Below, piece after piece: positions 1 to 7,002 of a stretch of 64,000 bases of DNA (the first letter of the stretch is position 1; every line of letters begins with the position of its first letter). Source of the stretch: Microbacterium terregens (GTDB lineage Bacteria; Pseudomonadota; Alphaproteobacteria; Sphingomonadales; Sphingomonadaceae). The notes beneath the pieces were generated by a model. The model was not told the DNA's origin. It saw only the letters and a list, made by a program, of their open reading frames with translations, and did not search any database. The translations under genes were made by a program, and so were the position numbers. The stretch is taken from NCBI RefSeq assembly GCF_027922045.1, contig NZ_BSEX01000022.1, positions 1 through 64,000 of the forward strand. Direction: 5' to 3'.

Positions 1-1
1 G

Positions 2-262
2 GTTTTCACCTTCCAACCGCCATTTTGGGCTGGACTGTCAGGATATGTCGCCGAGCTTGGGGCCGCGTTCGTCAGCGCCACCATCGGCATCAAGCTCCAC
101 GATCGCGAGGACCACGCCGCCTATCTGGCGAACTGGCTTCAAGCGCTCCGCAACGACAAGAAGTGCATCTTCACCGCCGCACGGCTCGCGCAGGACGCGT
201 CCGACTGGCTGTTGAGCCGCATGGCGGTCGAGACAGCGCCCGAACTGGAGGCGGCGGCGTGA
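2..262 (+). CDS. ArdC-like antirestriction protein, C-terminal fragment
   Basis: Open frame running in from the window edge and ending at TGA 260-262. From about nucleotide 45 the translation (VAELGAAF, then DHAAYLANWL, then FTAARLAQDASDWL) resembles the C-terminal half of ArdC-type antirestriction proteins, plasmid proteins with a ssDNA-binding N-terminus and a zincin-like C-terminal domain. The first ~14 codons do not look like the segment expected before VAELGAAF in any of the three plus-strand frames, so the gene may be broken by a recombination junction just at the edge. The stop overlaps the next start (GTGA). Family call from remembered similarity; the rest of the gene is not visible. 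Confidence 0.55.
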   Translation, partial: VFTFQPPFWAGLSGYVAELGAAFVSATIGIKLHDREDHAAYLANWLQALRNDKKCIFTAARLAQDASDWLLSRMAVETAPELEAAA

Positions 263-912
263 CCGCCGCCGACGATCCCGGCCCCGACGGGGGCCGGGGC
301 GTGGCGGCGCGCATTGTCTTTGACCCGAGCGTCGCCACGGTGAGCGAGGAGGAGTTTAACGAGCTGGTCGCGATCATGCGCGATGGCCCAAATGCGAAGC
401 CGCTGACCCCCGAAGCGCAATGGCGGCGCGACTATCACAAGGCGATGTTCCACCGCCGCCTTGTCGGCGTACAACCCGACCTGTTCGGCGGGAAGCCGGT
501 AACGCATATGTACAAGGCCGCCCCCGGGCCAGTCAGCGACTGGAAACCGGAACCGGTCGAGGAGAAGCTGTCCCGGATCGCGCGCGATCCCCAAGCGACG
601 TTCGGCATCGGCCGACCGGCTCTTTCGCCGGAGGAACTGGCCGTCGTCATCGACGGCGCAGCCAATTGGCTGCGGATCGCGCAGCGGGTCCGGATTGCGG
701 GCGCTTTCGCATCCTATGACGGGCGCGCGGAACGCCGCATCGGTCGGAAAGGCGTGATCTGGCGCTTGTGCAGCCCGGTGTTTGCAGGCCACACCTATGT
801 TTATCTCGATCCGACCGGCGCCGAGCGGGTAGAGAAGATCGTGATGGTGGAGCTGCGCGACGTCGAGCCGATCGATGATGCGCTGTTGGTCCCCGTCCCC
901 TTCCACGCTTGA
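259..912 (+). CDS. conserved hypothetical plasmid-type protein
   Basis: 217-residue soluble protein. The GTG at 259 overlaps the TGA of the preceding ArdC-like frame (GTGA), which is why this start was chosen over the upstream TTG that would run through the previous gene. I recognise no domain; there is no signal peptide or membrane segment. The central part is rich in basic and aromatic residues. It sits in a run of four tightly packed plus-strand genes that looks like plasmid or integrative-element backbone. Function unknown. Confidence 0.6.
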   Translation: MTAADDPGPDGGRGVAARIVFDPSVATVSEEEFNELVAIMRDGPNAKPLTPEAQWRRDYHKAMFHRRLVGVQPDLFGGKPVTHMYKAAPGPVSDWKPEPVEEKLSRIARDPQATFGIGRPALSPEELAVVIDGAANWLRIAQRVRIAGAFASYDGRAERRIGRKGVIWRLCSPVFAGHTYVYLDPTGAERVEKIVMVELRDVEPIDDALLVPVPFHA

Positions 913-932
913 AGGAGCAGAAGCGAATAGTC

Positions 933-1250
933 ATGAGCCCACCCCAACGCCGCCCCGCAATCCGGGCTGTCAGCTTCGAGGACGTTGGCGAGGCCATTGC
1001 CCGCCTGATCGTCGTCGCCGGGTCCGATACCGGCCAAGCCTCGCGTGCGGCCGACTTCCTGTTGGCATGGTGGGACGGCAGTGCATGGGGCCATTTTCCG
1101 GTCCTTCACCTCTGCAATTGCGATCCCGGCATCTCGGAAGACATGCTCATCGTCATGGCGCATCTGGCGGCCGAGCCGTCCGTCTATCCCGATGCTTGGG
1201 GCTACCGCGACGCGATGGCGGCGCTGGTCGAGCAGTGGCGGCCCGCATGA
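933..1250 (+). CDS. conserved hypothetical protein (small acidic plasmid-type protein)
   Basis: 105-residue soluble protein beginning MSPPQRRPAI. An in-frame TTG at 909 would add eight residues; the ATG at 933 was preferred because an AAGGAG-type sequence lies upstream (912-917), although the spacing is long. The protein has a Trp-rich middle (LLAWWDGSAWGHF) and an Asn-Cys-Asp segment, which suggests a compact domain. It ends in an ATGA overlap with the next gene, so the two are translationally coupled. No function can be assigned. Confidence 0.6.
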   Translation: MSPPQRRPAIRAVSFEDVGEAIARLIVVAGSDTGQASRAADFLLAWWDGSAWGHFPVLHLCNCDPGISEDMLIVMAHLAAEPSVYPDAWGYRDAMAALVEQWRPA

Positions 1251-1444
1251 CCCCGCTGCGCACCGCCATCGACATCATGACGGGCTTGCCCATCGATCGC
1301 GATACACGCCGCGCGCGGCTACTCGCCGCGCGCCGCAAGCCGGTCGGAAGCATCCCCCGGCGCGGCATCCTGTCCGGCCATTGGGATCGTGGCAATGTCG
1401 TCGGCGCGTTCCGGGGAGGACGCGGCAGCTTTATCGCGGACTAG
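1247..1444 (+). CDS. small basic hypothetical protein
   Basis: 65 residues, strongly basic (many Arg), beginning MTPLRTAIDIM. ATG 1247 overlaps the TGA of the upstream gene (ATGA), the best support that it is real. No recognisable domain. Last gene of the plasmid-type cluster; the 57 bases that follow separate it from the convergent mntP gene and show no clear feature. Confidence 0.5.
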   Translation: MTPLRTAIDIMTGLPIDRDTRRARLLAARRKPVGSIPRRGILSGHWDRGNVVGAFRGGRGSFIAD

Positions 1445-1501
1445 CTGCGAAATCGCGCGCCGCTTCCCCGCCAAGCGAGCAAGCGGCGCGCTGGTTTGAG
1501 G

Positions 1502-2065
1502 TCAGGCGGTGAGGTGCTGGTAGAGGATCGTGCCGCCGATGAGGATGAGCGTCAGCCCGCCCAGCATCTCTGCATAGCGGCCGATATACCGTCCCGCGTG
1601 CTTGCCGAGCATGACGCCGATCGTGGCGACGACCGTGGTGATCCCGCCAATGATGAGGCACGCGGTCAGGATATTGACCTGCATGACCGCGAGACTGACA
1701 CCCACCGCCGTTGCATCGATGCTGGTGGCGAGCGCGGTAACGACCAGTCGCCACACGCCGGTCTGAGCGCGCTGACCCGCGTCCACGTCGCTTTTCGTCG
1801 CTGCATGGATCATATGCCCGCCGACGCCGAAAAGCAGGAAGAAGGCTATCCAATGATCGACTGCCGCGATCCAAGTGCTCAGCGCCAGGCCGATCGCCCA
1901 GCCAATCGCCGGCGTGATCGCCTCGAAGAAGCCGAACACGGCGCCGACACGTAAGGCATCGCGCCAACGATTGCGCTGATTGGTCGCACCCTTCCCCACC
2001 GCCGCAGCGAAGGCGTCGACCGACAAGCTGGCGCCAAGAGCGCCGAGCGTTAGCAAACCCGTCAT
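1502..2065 (-). CDS. mntP: manganese efflux pump MntP
   Basis: 187-residue, six-helix inner-membrane protein of the MntP (YebN) family that exports Mn(II). The first helix carries the family signature LSVDAFAAAVGKG, with the conserved membrane Asp; a second half (ATSIDATAVGVSLAV) repeats the pattern, as expected of this inverted-repeat family. An open frame extends upstream to 2176, but it would run through a Mn riboswitch, so the internal ATG at 2065 was chosen; MTGLLTLGALG directly precedes the family core. Expression should be controlled by the riboswitch at 2119-2236 and possibly by an RcnR-type operator at 2251-2268. Confidence 0.88.
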   Translation of the reverse strand: MTGLLTLGALGASLSVDAFAAAVGKGATNQRNRWRDALRVGAVFGFFEAITPAIGWAIGLALSTWIAAVDHWIAFFLLFGVGGHMIHAATKSDVDAGQRAQTGVWRLVVTALATSIDATAVGVSLAVMQVNILTACLIIGGITTVVATIGVMLGKHAGRYIGRYAEMLGGLTLILIGGTILYQHLTA

Positions 2066-2118
2066 TGATATACGTCCAAGGGCCGTCAACCGAACGACGC
2101 AATCCACCTCCGGCCACG

Positions 2119-2236
2119 AGAGAGGTAGCGCATCGTTGGTCTCGCCGGGCAGATCAAAATCTGCTGCCATCGCCACGAACCGGAAGGTTCAAGGATGTTG
2201 ACGATGGCCCCGCAACAGCGGGTAGCTACTCCCCAA
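2119..2236 (-). promoter_or_regulatory. yybP-ykoY manganese riboswitch upstream of mntP
   Basis: Read on the minus strand, this leader begins GGGGAGTAGC and ends GCGCTACCTCTC, the two conserved strands of the yybP-ykoY P1 stem. Between them are the family loop elements CATCGTCAACAT and GGCGAGACC. It ends about 54 nt before the mntP ATG. yybP-ykoY RNAs bind Mn(II) and switch on Mn exporters; mntP is a classic target in proteobacteria. The assignment is by conserved motifs and context; a covariance-model search was not possible here. Confidence 0.87.
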
Positions 2237-2250
2237 GAGTGAGACGCCCG

Positions 2251-2268
2251 TATCCCCTGGGGGGCATA
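2251..2268 (-). promoter_or_regulatory. putative RcnR-type G-tract operator in the mntP promoter
   Basis: TATCCCCTGGGGGGCATA nearly matches TATCCCCATGGGGGGATA in the rcnR-rcnA intergenic region. On the minus strand it falls inside the spacer of a plausible promoter (TTGTAC, 17 nt, TACGGG) placed just before the mntP riboswitch. RcnR/CsoR-family repressors recognise G/C tracts flanked by AT. The site is seen directly; repression of mntP by RcnR is inference. Confidence 0.6.
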
Positions 2269-2308
2269 TGTACAAGCCGAATCCGATCAACCCTGTCCGA
2301 TTAGGCGA

Positions 2309-2578
2309 TCACCAGTATTTGGATATCGCCCGGAACTGCTCCACCGCCACCTTTGTCCCCTCGCCCTCTTCGGCGTGAACCAAGCAGTGATCGATATGAT
2401 CGTTGATGAGCGCGCGCTTGGCGCTGGCGATCGCGTTCTCCACCGCCTGAAGCTGCTGCGCGATATCGACGCACGGCCGTTGCTCTTCGATCATCCCGAC
2501 GATGCTTTTCAGGTGCCCGGTCGCACGGTTGAGCCGCTTGATGATCGCGGGATGATTGGAATGATCGTAATGGGCCAT
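2309..2578 (-). CDS. rcnR: RcnR/CsoR-family metal-sensing repressor
   Basis: 89-residue all-helical DUF156 repressor. The metal-site pattern fits RcnR: His3 at the N-terminus, Cys36 in helix 2 (QRPCVDIAQQ), His61 and His64 in NDHIDHC. E. coli RcnR uses His3, Cys35, His60 and His64 for Ni/Co, while Cu-type CsoR lacks the N-terminal His. An additional Cys65 follows. It is divergent from rcnA with 137 bp between the two starts, containing two G-tract palindromes. Expected role: repress rcnA (and itself) until Ni or Co binds. Confidence 0.85.
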   Translation of the reverse strand: MAHYDHSNHPAIIKRLNRATGHLKSIVGMIEEQRPCVDIAQQLQAVENAIASAKRALINDHIDHCLVHAEEGEGTKVAVEQFRAISKYW

Positions 2579-2615
2579 GTCACCCTATAAGACAAACGGA
2601 CGAACTTTGTCGAGC

Positions 2616-2633
2616 AACCCCCCGGGGGGATAG
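2616..2633. promoter_or_regulatory. putative RcnR operator A, rcnR-rcnA intergenic
   Basis: AACCCCCCGGGGGGATAG, a perfect six-C/six-G palindrome with AT flanks. It lies inside the spacer of a possible plus-strand promoter for rcnA (TTGTCG at 2607 and TAGACT at 2631, about 18 nt apart). The G6 tract matches the known RcnR preference for TACT-G6-N-AT type sites. Function is inferred from position and sequence. Confidence 0.6.
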
Positions 2634-2637
2634 ACTC

Positions 2638-2656
2638 TATCCCCATGGGGGGATAT
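2638..2656. promoter_or_regulatory. putative RcnR operator B, rcnR-rcnA intergenic
   Basis: TATCCCCATGGGGGGATAT, the second G-tract palindrome between rcnR and rcnA, lying just downstream of the putative rcnA -10. It is the closest relative of the site in front of the mntP riboswitch (2251-2268). Two sites in one divergent intergenic region fit cooperative repression of both genes, which is inference. Confidence 0.6.
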
Positions 2657-2715
2657 GGACCTGCCCGAACTTCACGTCCGATCGGTCGCGACCGCCGGGC
2701 TTGCCGGGACGCACC

Positions 2716-3840
2716 ATGACCTCTTTCGCCGAACTCGTTCAACAGGGCAGCTCCAATCTCTGGCTGTTCATCCCGACCGCGCTGCTGCTCGGTGCGCTGC
2801 ACGGGCTGGAGCCCGGCCATTCCAAGACCATGATGGCTGCGTTTATTATCGCAGTGCGTGGCACTGTTGGCCAAGCCGTCCTGCTCGGCCTGTGCGCGGC
2901 GCTTTCGCACACCGCGATCGTGTGGGGCATCGCGCTTGGCGGGCAATATCTCGGGCGCGGCATCAACACCGAAACGACCGAGCCTTACCTCCTGCTCGGC
3001 TCGGCCGTCATCGTTCTTGGCATCGGTCTATGGATGATTTGGCGCACGCGTGCCGATCAGAAGGCCGAAGCCGCGCACGATCACCACCACCATCACGGCG
3101 AGGACGAGATCCGCACGATCGACACCGGCCACGGCATGATGCGTCTGGAGATTTTCGAGGATGGCGTGCCGCCGCGCTGGCGGGCGAGCTTTGCCAAGGG
3201 TGGCTGGAAAGCGGCGGATGTTATCCTCACAACGGATCGCGGCGAAGGCCGTTCGCAGACATTCCGCTTCGTCGATCGGGGCGATTACATCGAAAGCGTC
3301 GAGGAGATCCCGGAACCGCACGCCTTCAACGCGCGCGTCTCGCTGGGCCACGGCGGCCACAGCCATGACTACGACCTCACATTCGCCGAACACGGGCACG
3401 ATCACGGCCACGGGCATGATGGACTGAAGGTCACGGGCGACGATGCCTACATGAACGCGCATGAGCGCGCCCACGCCGCCGATATCAGCCGCCGGTTCGC
3501 CGATCGTCAGGTAACGACCGGCCAGATCGCGCTGTTCGGCCTGACGGGCGGGCTGATCCCCTGCCCCGCAGCCGTCACCGTCCTCCTGCTCTGCCTCCAG
3601 CTCAAGCGTCTCGCGCTCGGTGTCGTGCTGGTGAGCGCGTTCAGCGTCGGCCTTGCCGTGACGATGGTCAGCGCCGGCGTCATCGCATCGCTCAGCGTCA
3701 CGCACATCCGCAAGCGCTGGTCAGGGTTCGGCGACTTCGCGCGCAAGGCGCCTTATGCGTCGGCGGGCCTGATGCTCGTGATCGCGGGCTACATGGCCTA
3801 TTCCGGCTTGCAAGGCCTCAGTCGGATCGGCGCGATCTGA
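2716..3840 (+). CDS. rcnA: nickel/cobalt efflux protein RcnA
   Basis: 374-residue inner-membrane exporter of Ni(II)/Co(II). Helix 1 carries the family motif HGLEPGHSK (His29, His35). A long cytoplasmic loop is His-rich (HDHHHHHGED and later HGHDHGHGHD) and also contains a ~90-residue insert that makes the protein longer than E. coli RcnA (274 aa), a common alphaproteobacterial form. The C-terminal half carries GGLIPCPAAV followed by three more helices. ATG 2716 was chosen over a TTG at 2701. The stop overlaps the next gene's ATG (TGATG). Regulated by the divergent rcnR. Confidence 0.88.
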   Translation: MTSFAELVQQGSSNLWLFIPTALLLGALHGLEPGHSKTMMAAFIIAVRGTVGQAVLLGLCAALSHTAIVWGIALGGQYLGRGINTETTEPYLLLGSAVIVLGIGLWMIWRTRADQKAEAAHDHHHHHGEDEIRTIDTGHGMMRLEIFEDGVPPRWRASFAKGGWKAADVILTTDRGEGRSQTFRFVDRGDYIESVEEIPEPHAFNARVSLGHGGHSHDYDLTFAEHGHDHGHGHDGLKVTGDDAYMNAHERAHAADISRRFADRQVTTGQIALFGLTGGLIPCPAAVTVLLLCLQLKRLALGVVLVSAFSVGLAVTMVSAGVIASLSVTHIRKRWSGFGDFARKAPYASAGLMLVIAGYMAYSGLQGLSRIGAI

Positions 3841-4031
3841 TGCGATCGCCTTGCGTCGATCTATGTGGTTTCGATGCCCGCACCGGATGGTGCCGGGGGT
3901 GTGGCCGCACGCGCGACGAGGTCCGGCGTTGGCGTAACCTGCGACCTGGTGATGCACGCCGCGTCATGAGCGACCTGCCACACCGCTTGGCAAAGCTGAC
4001 CGACCGTTCCGCAAAGGGGGGCACGTCCTGA
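3840..4031 (+). CDS. DUF1289 family Cys-rich small protein
   Basis: 63 residues with the DUF1289 pattern: CVDLCGFD, then WCRGCGRT, followed by a basic helix (RRWRNLRP). The four cysteines could hold a metal or an Fe-S cluster; the family's role is unknown. Its ATG overlaps the rcnA stop, so it should be co-translated with rcnA. DUF1289 genes often hitch onto unrelated operons, so a role in Ni/Co export is not implied. Confidence 0.75.
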   Translation: MRSPCVDLCGFDARTGWCRGCGRTRDEVRRWRNLRPGDARRVMSDLPHRLAKLTDRSAKGGTS

Positions 4032-4084
4032 TGTCGTGTCTCGCCGCCAAGGCGCTGGTATAATGTCGAGCAGGCTGAAATAGC

Positions 4085-4540
4085 GTGAACGCTCGAATTG
4101 ACCGGCAAGTGATTTCCTTGCCCCGTTTTTTGCGTCGGCTTACGCTGCAAATGATGGCGGTGCAGCGTTCCTCTGTTGCGATCCTAGGAGTCGTGTTGGC
4201 GCTGGCCGCTGTCCTCGGGCTTGTCGCAGTATCGGGATGGCATAGCGCCATGGTTCACGATCACGGCCCGGTTCAAGTCGCCATGGTCGATACCCATTCT
4301 GATGACGATCACGACCATGCGGTTATGATCGATCATGACGATCAGGCTCCGGCAAAGCAGGCCGACGGCGACGGGCCAGCTCACCTTCTTGCCCACGCCG
4401 CAGGCCACTGGGTTGCTTTCGATGGCGCGAGGGCTGCGCCGGTTGCGGCCATCGTCGCCGCTCGCGTGTGGTCGATATTAACTCCATCGCTCCCCAGCGG
4501 GATCGACCCATCTAAGCTTCTGCGTCCGCCTCGCGGTTGA
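4085..4540 (+). CDS. His-rich periplasmic/membrane-anchored protein upstream of czcC
   Basis: 151 residues: a basic N-terminus, one hydrophobic segment (~residues 30-50), then a His/Asp-rich stretch (SDDDHDHAVMIDHDD) and a C-terminus ending LLRPPRG. GTG 4085 start. A TATAAT-like element lies at about 4060. It stands 51 bp before czcC and probably starts the operon. Small secreted proteins that end in RPP occur before other RND metal exporters (compare 26530-26859). It may bind metal for the efflux complex; that role is inferred, and no known domain was recognised with certainty. Confidence 0.65.
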   Translation: MNARIDRQVISLPRFLRRLTLQMMAVQRSSVAILGVVLALAAVLGLVAVSGWHSAMVHDHGPVQVAMVDTHSDDDHDHAVMIDHDDQAPAKQADGDGPAHLLAHAAGHWVAFDGARAAPVAAIVAARVWSILTPSLPSGIDPSKLLRPPRG

Positions 4541-4591
4541 GTCTCGCCGACGCCGCGCGCGTCGACTGACTACCCTAGAGGATCATGCACT

Positions 4592-5851
4592 ATGAACGGC
4601 AGTTTTCGCCGGTCGCGCACCGTTGCGCTGACCGGCGCCTTTGCGGCGCTATCGCCCGTAGGTGCGGCGTGGTCGCAGACCGCACCCCCCTTTGCACAGC
4701 TTCTAAATCAGACGCGTGATGTGCCGCGCGTCCTGGCGCTAGAAGCAGACGTCGCCCGAGCACGCGGCTTGGCATTACAAGCGCGCGCCCGACCGAACCC
4801 CTCGATCAATGTCTATGCAGAGAATTTCGTGGGCGACCACGATCGCAATGCGCGCAATCAACAACAGACGACTTTCCAGGTCGATCAGCCTGTCGAACTG
4901 GGCGGCAAGCGATCCGCTCGGATCGCCGCCGGTGAAGCCGGGATCGTTGCGGCAAAGGCGCGCGATCGTGACGGCCGTCTCGTCTTTGCGACTGAGCTGG
5001 CGCGCGCTTATGCTGGTGCCGAAATCGCCGATCGTCGCATCACCATCGCCGAAGAAGAGGTTAAACAGGCGACCGATGTCTTGAGGGTTGCCCGCGCTTT
5101 GGTCGGCGCCGGCAAGGAAGCCCGTCTCCGGCAAGTGCAGGCCGAAACCGAACTGAACACGCTTCAGGCCGACCTCGAAAACGCGCGCGCTTTCAAGACG
5201 GTCGCGCTGGCACGTCTTTCGGCGCTCGCCGGTATGACCACCCCCTTCACCGGTCTTTCGGAGTCACTCCTCGATCGGCTCGATGCCAAGCCGGCTTTCG
5301 GTCCCATTGACGCGATGCAGGCGACGACGGTGCGGGTCGCGGAAGCCGAACAAGACGCCGCTGCGCGGGCGGTGACGGTGCAACAGCGCCTCGCCATTCC
5401 GAACGTCACTGCGCAGCTTGGAGTGCGTCAACTCCGCGTCGCGAGCGGCCCTGCCCTAGTCGCCGGCATATCGGTCCCGCTCCCCTTCTTCGATCGCAAC
5501 CAGGGCAACATCGCGGCGGCACGCGCTGAGCTGCAAGGAGCAGAAGCGCGCGCCGCCGCGGCCCGGCTCGAAGCCGAGGCCGGGACACGCGCCGGTCTAG
5601 CGCTGGTCGAGGCAGCCGACGCTCGTGCCGCTGCCGCGCAGCGGACTTTGACAACCGCCGAAGAAGGCTACCGCCTCGCCCGCATCGCTTACGAGGCAGG
5701 TAAAAGCCCGCTGATCGAACTGCTCGCCGCACGTCAAAATCTCGGAGTCGCCCGCGGCCTCATCCTCGATGCCGCCGCAGCGCGCCTCGACGCCCGCGCC
5801 AATCTCGCCCGTCTGCAGGGCCTCACCATCACCGGAGAAGCGGTGCAATGA
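4592..5851 (+). CDS. czcC: outer-membrane efflux channel, CzcC type (TolC family)
   Basis: 419-residue TolC-family outer-membrane channel with an Ala-rich signal peptide (cleavage near AWSQTA). Two similar helical halves follow, rich in Ala, Glu and Arg, with DQPVELGGKR and, in the second half, SVPLPFFDRNQGN, both typical of CzcC-like proteins. It would carry divalent cations across the outer membrane as part of the CzcCBA tripartite pump. ATG 4592 follows CCTAGAGGAT. It overlaps czcB by four bases (ATGA). Confidence 0.85.
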   Translation: MNGSFRRSRTVALTGAFAALSPVGAAWSQTAPPFAQLLNQTRDVPRVLALEADVARARGLALQARARPNPSINVYAENFVGDHDRNARNQQQTTFQVDQPVELGGKRSARIAAGEAGIVAAKARDRDGRLVFATELARAYAGAEIADRRITIAEEEVKQATDVLRVARALVGAGKEARLRQVQAETELNTLQADLENARAFKTVALARLSALAGMTTPFTGLSESLLDRLDAKPAFGPIDAMQATTVRVAEAEQDAAARAVTVQQRLAIPNVTAQLGVRQLRVASGPALVAGISVPLPFFDRNQGNIAAARAELQGAEARAAAARLEAEAGTRAGLALVEAADARAAAAQRTLTTAEEGYRLARIAYEAGKSPLIELLAARQNLGVARGLILDAAAARLDARANLARLQGLTITGEAVQ

Positions 5852-7002
5852 CCGATAAAACTCGCCTCTACACCGGCGCCGCCATTGGCCTGGTCGCTGC
5901 CGCCGCGCTTGGATTCGGCGCTGCGCGCCTCACCCAATCGCCCGCCCCTGCCCCTGCTCCTACGGAGGCCGCAGCGCCAGCCAAGCCGTCGAACACGGTC
6001 GCGATGACGCAGCAGGCACTTTCGGCATCGCAGATCACTGTAGCCCCGGCGGCCTCCGGCGAGCTGGACGCCGCGATCCTTGCCTCCGCTACGGTCGAGG
6101 CGACGCCCGACGCCGAGGCGGTGCTGACCGCGCGCGCACCGGGCACGGTCAGCCGTATCATGGTCCGCATCGGCGATCTTGTGCGAGCCGGCCAGACGCT
6201 CGCTCTGGTCGAGAGCCGCGATGCTTCGCAGATCGCAGCCGATCGCTCGGCCGCGTCCGCGCGCGTCACTCTCGCCGCTCGCCAGCTCGAACGCGAACGC
6301 GGTTTGCTTGCCCAGGGCGTCACCCCCCGCGCTGACTATGAAGCCGCACAAGCCAATCTGGCGGTCGCCCAGGCCGATGCCCGGCGCGCTAGCGCCGCCG
6401 CAGGCGCTGCCCGCGTATCAGGTGACGGCCGATCGGTTGCGGTCGTCAGCCCCGTCTCGGGGCGCGTCACCAATGCTGGTGCCAATCTCGGCCAGTTCGT
6501 CGCGGCTGAAACCGAGCTGTTCCGCGTCGCCGACCCGCGCCGGCTTCAGATCACGGCTAGCGTTCCCCCCGCCGATGCAGGCCGGGTCCGAGAAGGTGAC
6601 AGGGTGGAGTTGACCACCACCGATGGCCGCAAGATCGAGGGCCGCGTACGTTCGTCGACCGGCGTCGTCGATCCGCAATCGCGGACCGCGACCGTCGTCA
6701 TCACGCCGACCTCTGGCGGCAGCACACTCGCCCCGGGCCAGCTTGTGCAGGCTCGTATCCTCGCCAGCGGCGGGGCCGCCAAGAGTGGCGTGATGGTGCC
6801 GCAAGACGCGGTGCAGACGCTTGGCAGCGATACCGTAGTGTTCGTCCGCACCGGCCAAGGCTTCCGCGCACAGCCGGTTCAGGTCGGCAGCCGATCAGGC
6901 GGGATGGTGGCGATCACCGGCGGCCTCGCCGCCGGCACGCAGATCGCCACCACCAACGCTTTTCTCCTCAAAGCGGAGATCGAGAAGGAGTCGGCGGAAT
7001 GA
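5848..7002 (+). CDS. czcB: RND efflux periplasmic adaptor, CzcB type
   Basis: 384-residue membrane-fusion protein. An N-terminal hydrophobic anchor (~8-25) is followed by a Pro/Ala linker, a barrel-sandwich/lipoyl half-motif (GTVSRIMVRIGDLVRAGQ), a short helical hairpin, and beta-barrel and membrane-proximal domains (AVQTLGSDTVVFV). It links the inner-membrane CzcA pump to CzcC. No lipobox is seen, unlike the second adaptor in this window (24014-25195). It overlaps both neighbours by ATGA, so the three genes are translationally coupled. Confidence 0.85.
   Translation: MTDKTRLYTGAAIGLVAAAALGFGAARLTQSPAPAPAPTEAAAPAKPSNTVAMTQQALSASQITVAPAASGELDAAILASATVEATPDAEAVLTARAPGTVSRIMVRIGDLVRAGQTLALVESRDASQIAADRSAASARVTLAARQLERERGLLAQGVTPRADYEAAQANLAVAQADARRASAAAGAARVSGDGRSVAVVSPVSGRVTNAGANLGQFVAAETELFRVADPRRLQITASVPPADAGRVREGDRVELTTTDGRKIEGRVRSSTGVVDPQSRTATVVITPTSGGSTLAPGQLVQARILASGGAAKSGVMVPQDAVQTLGSDTVVFVRTGQGFRAQPVQVGSRSGGMVAITGGLAAGTQIATTNAFLLKAEIEKESAE

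Noticed and set aside
1502..2176. A longer mntP starting at 2176
   Set aside because: It would translate through the Mn riboswitch and adds 37 residues unlike the family; ATG 2065 fits MntP.
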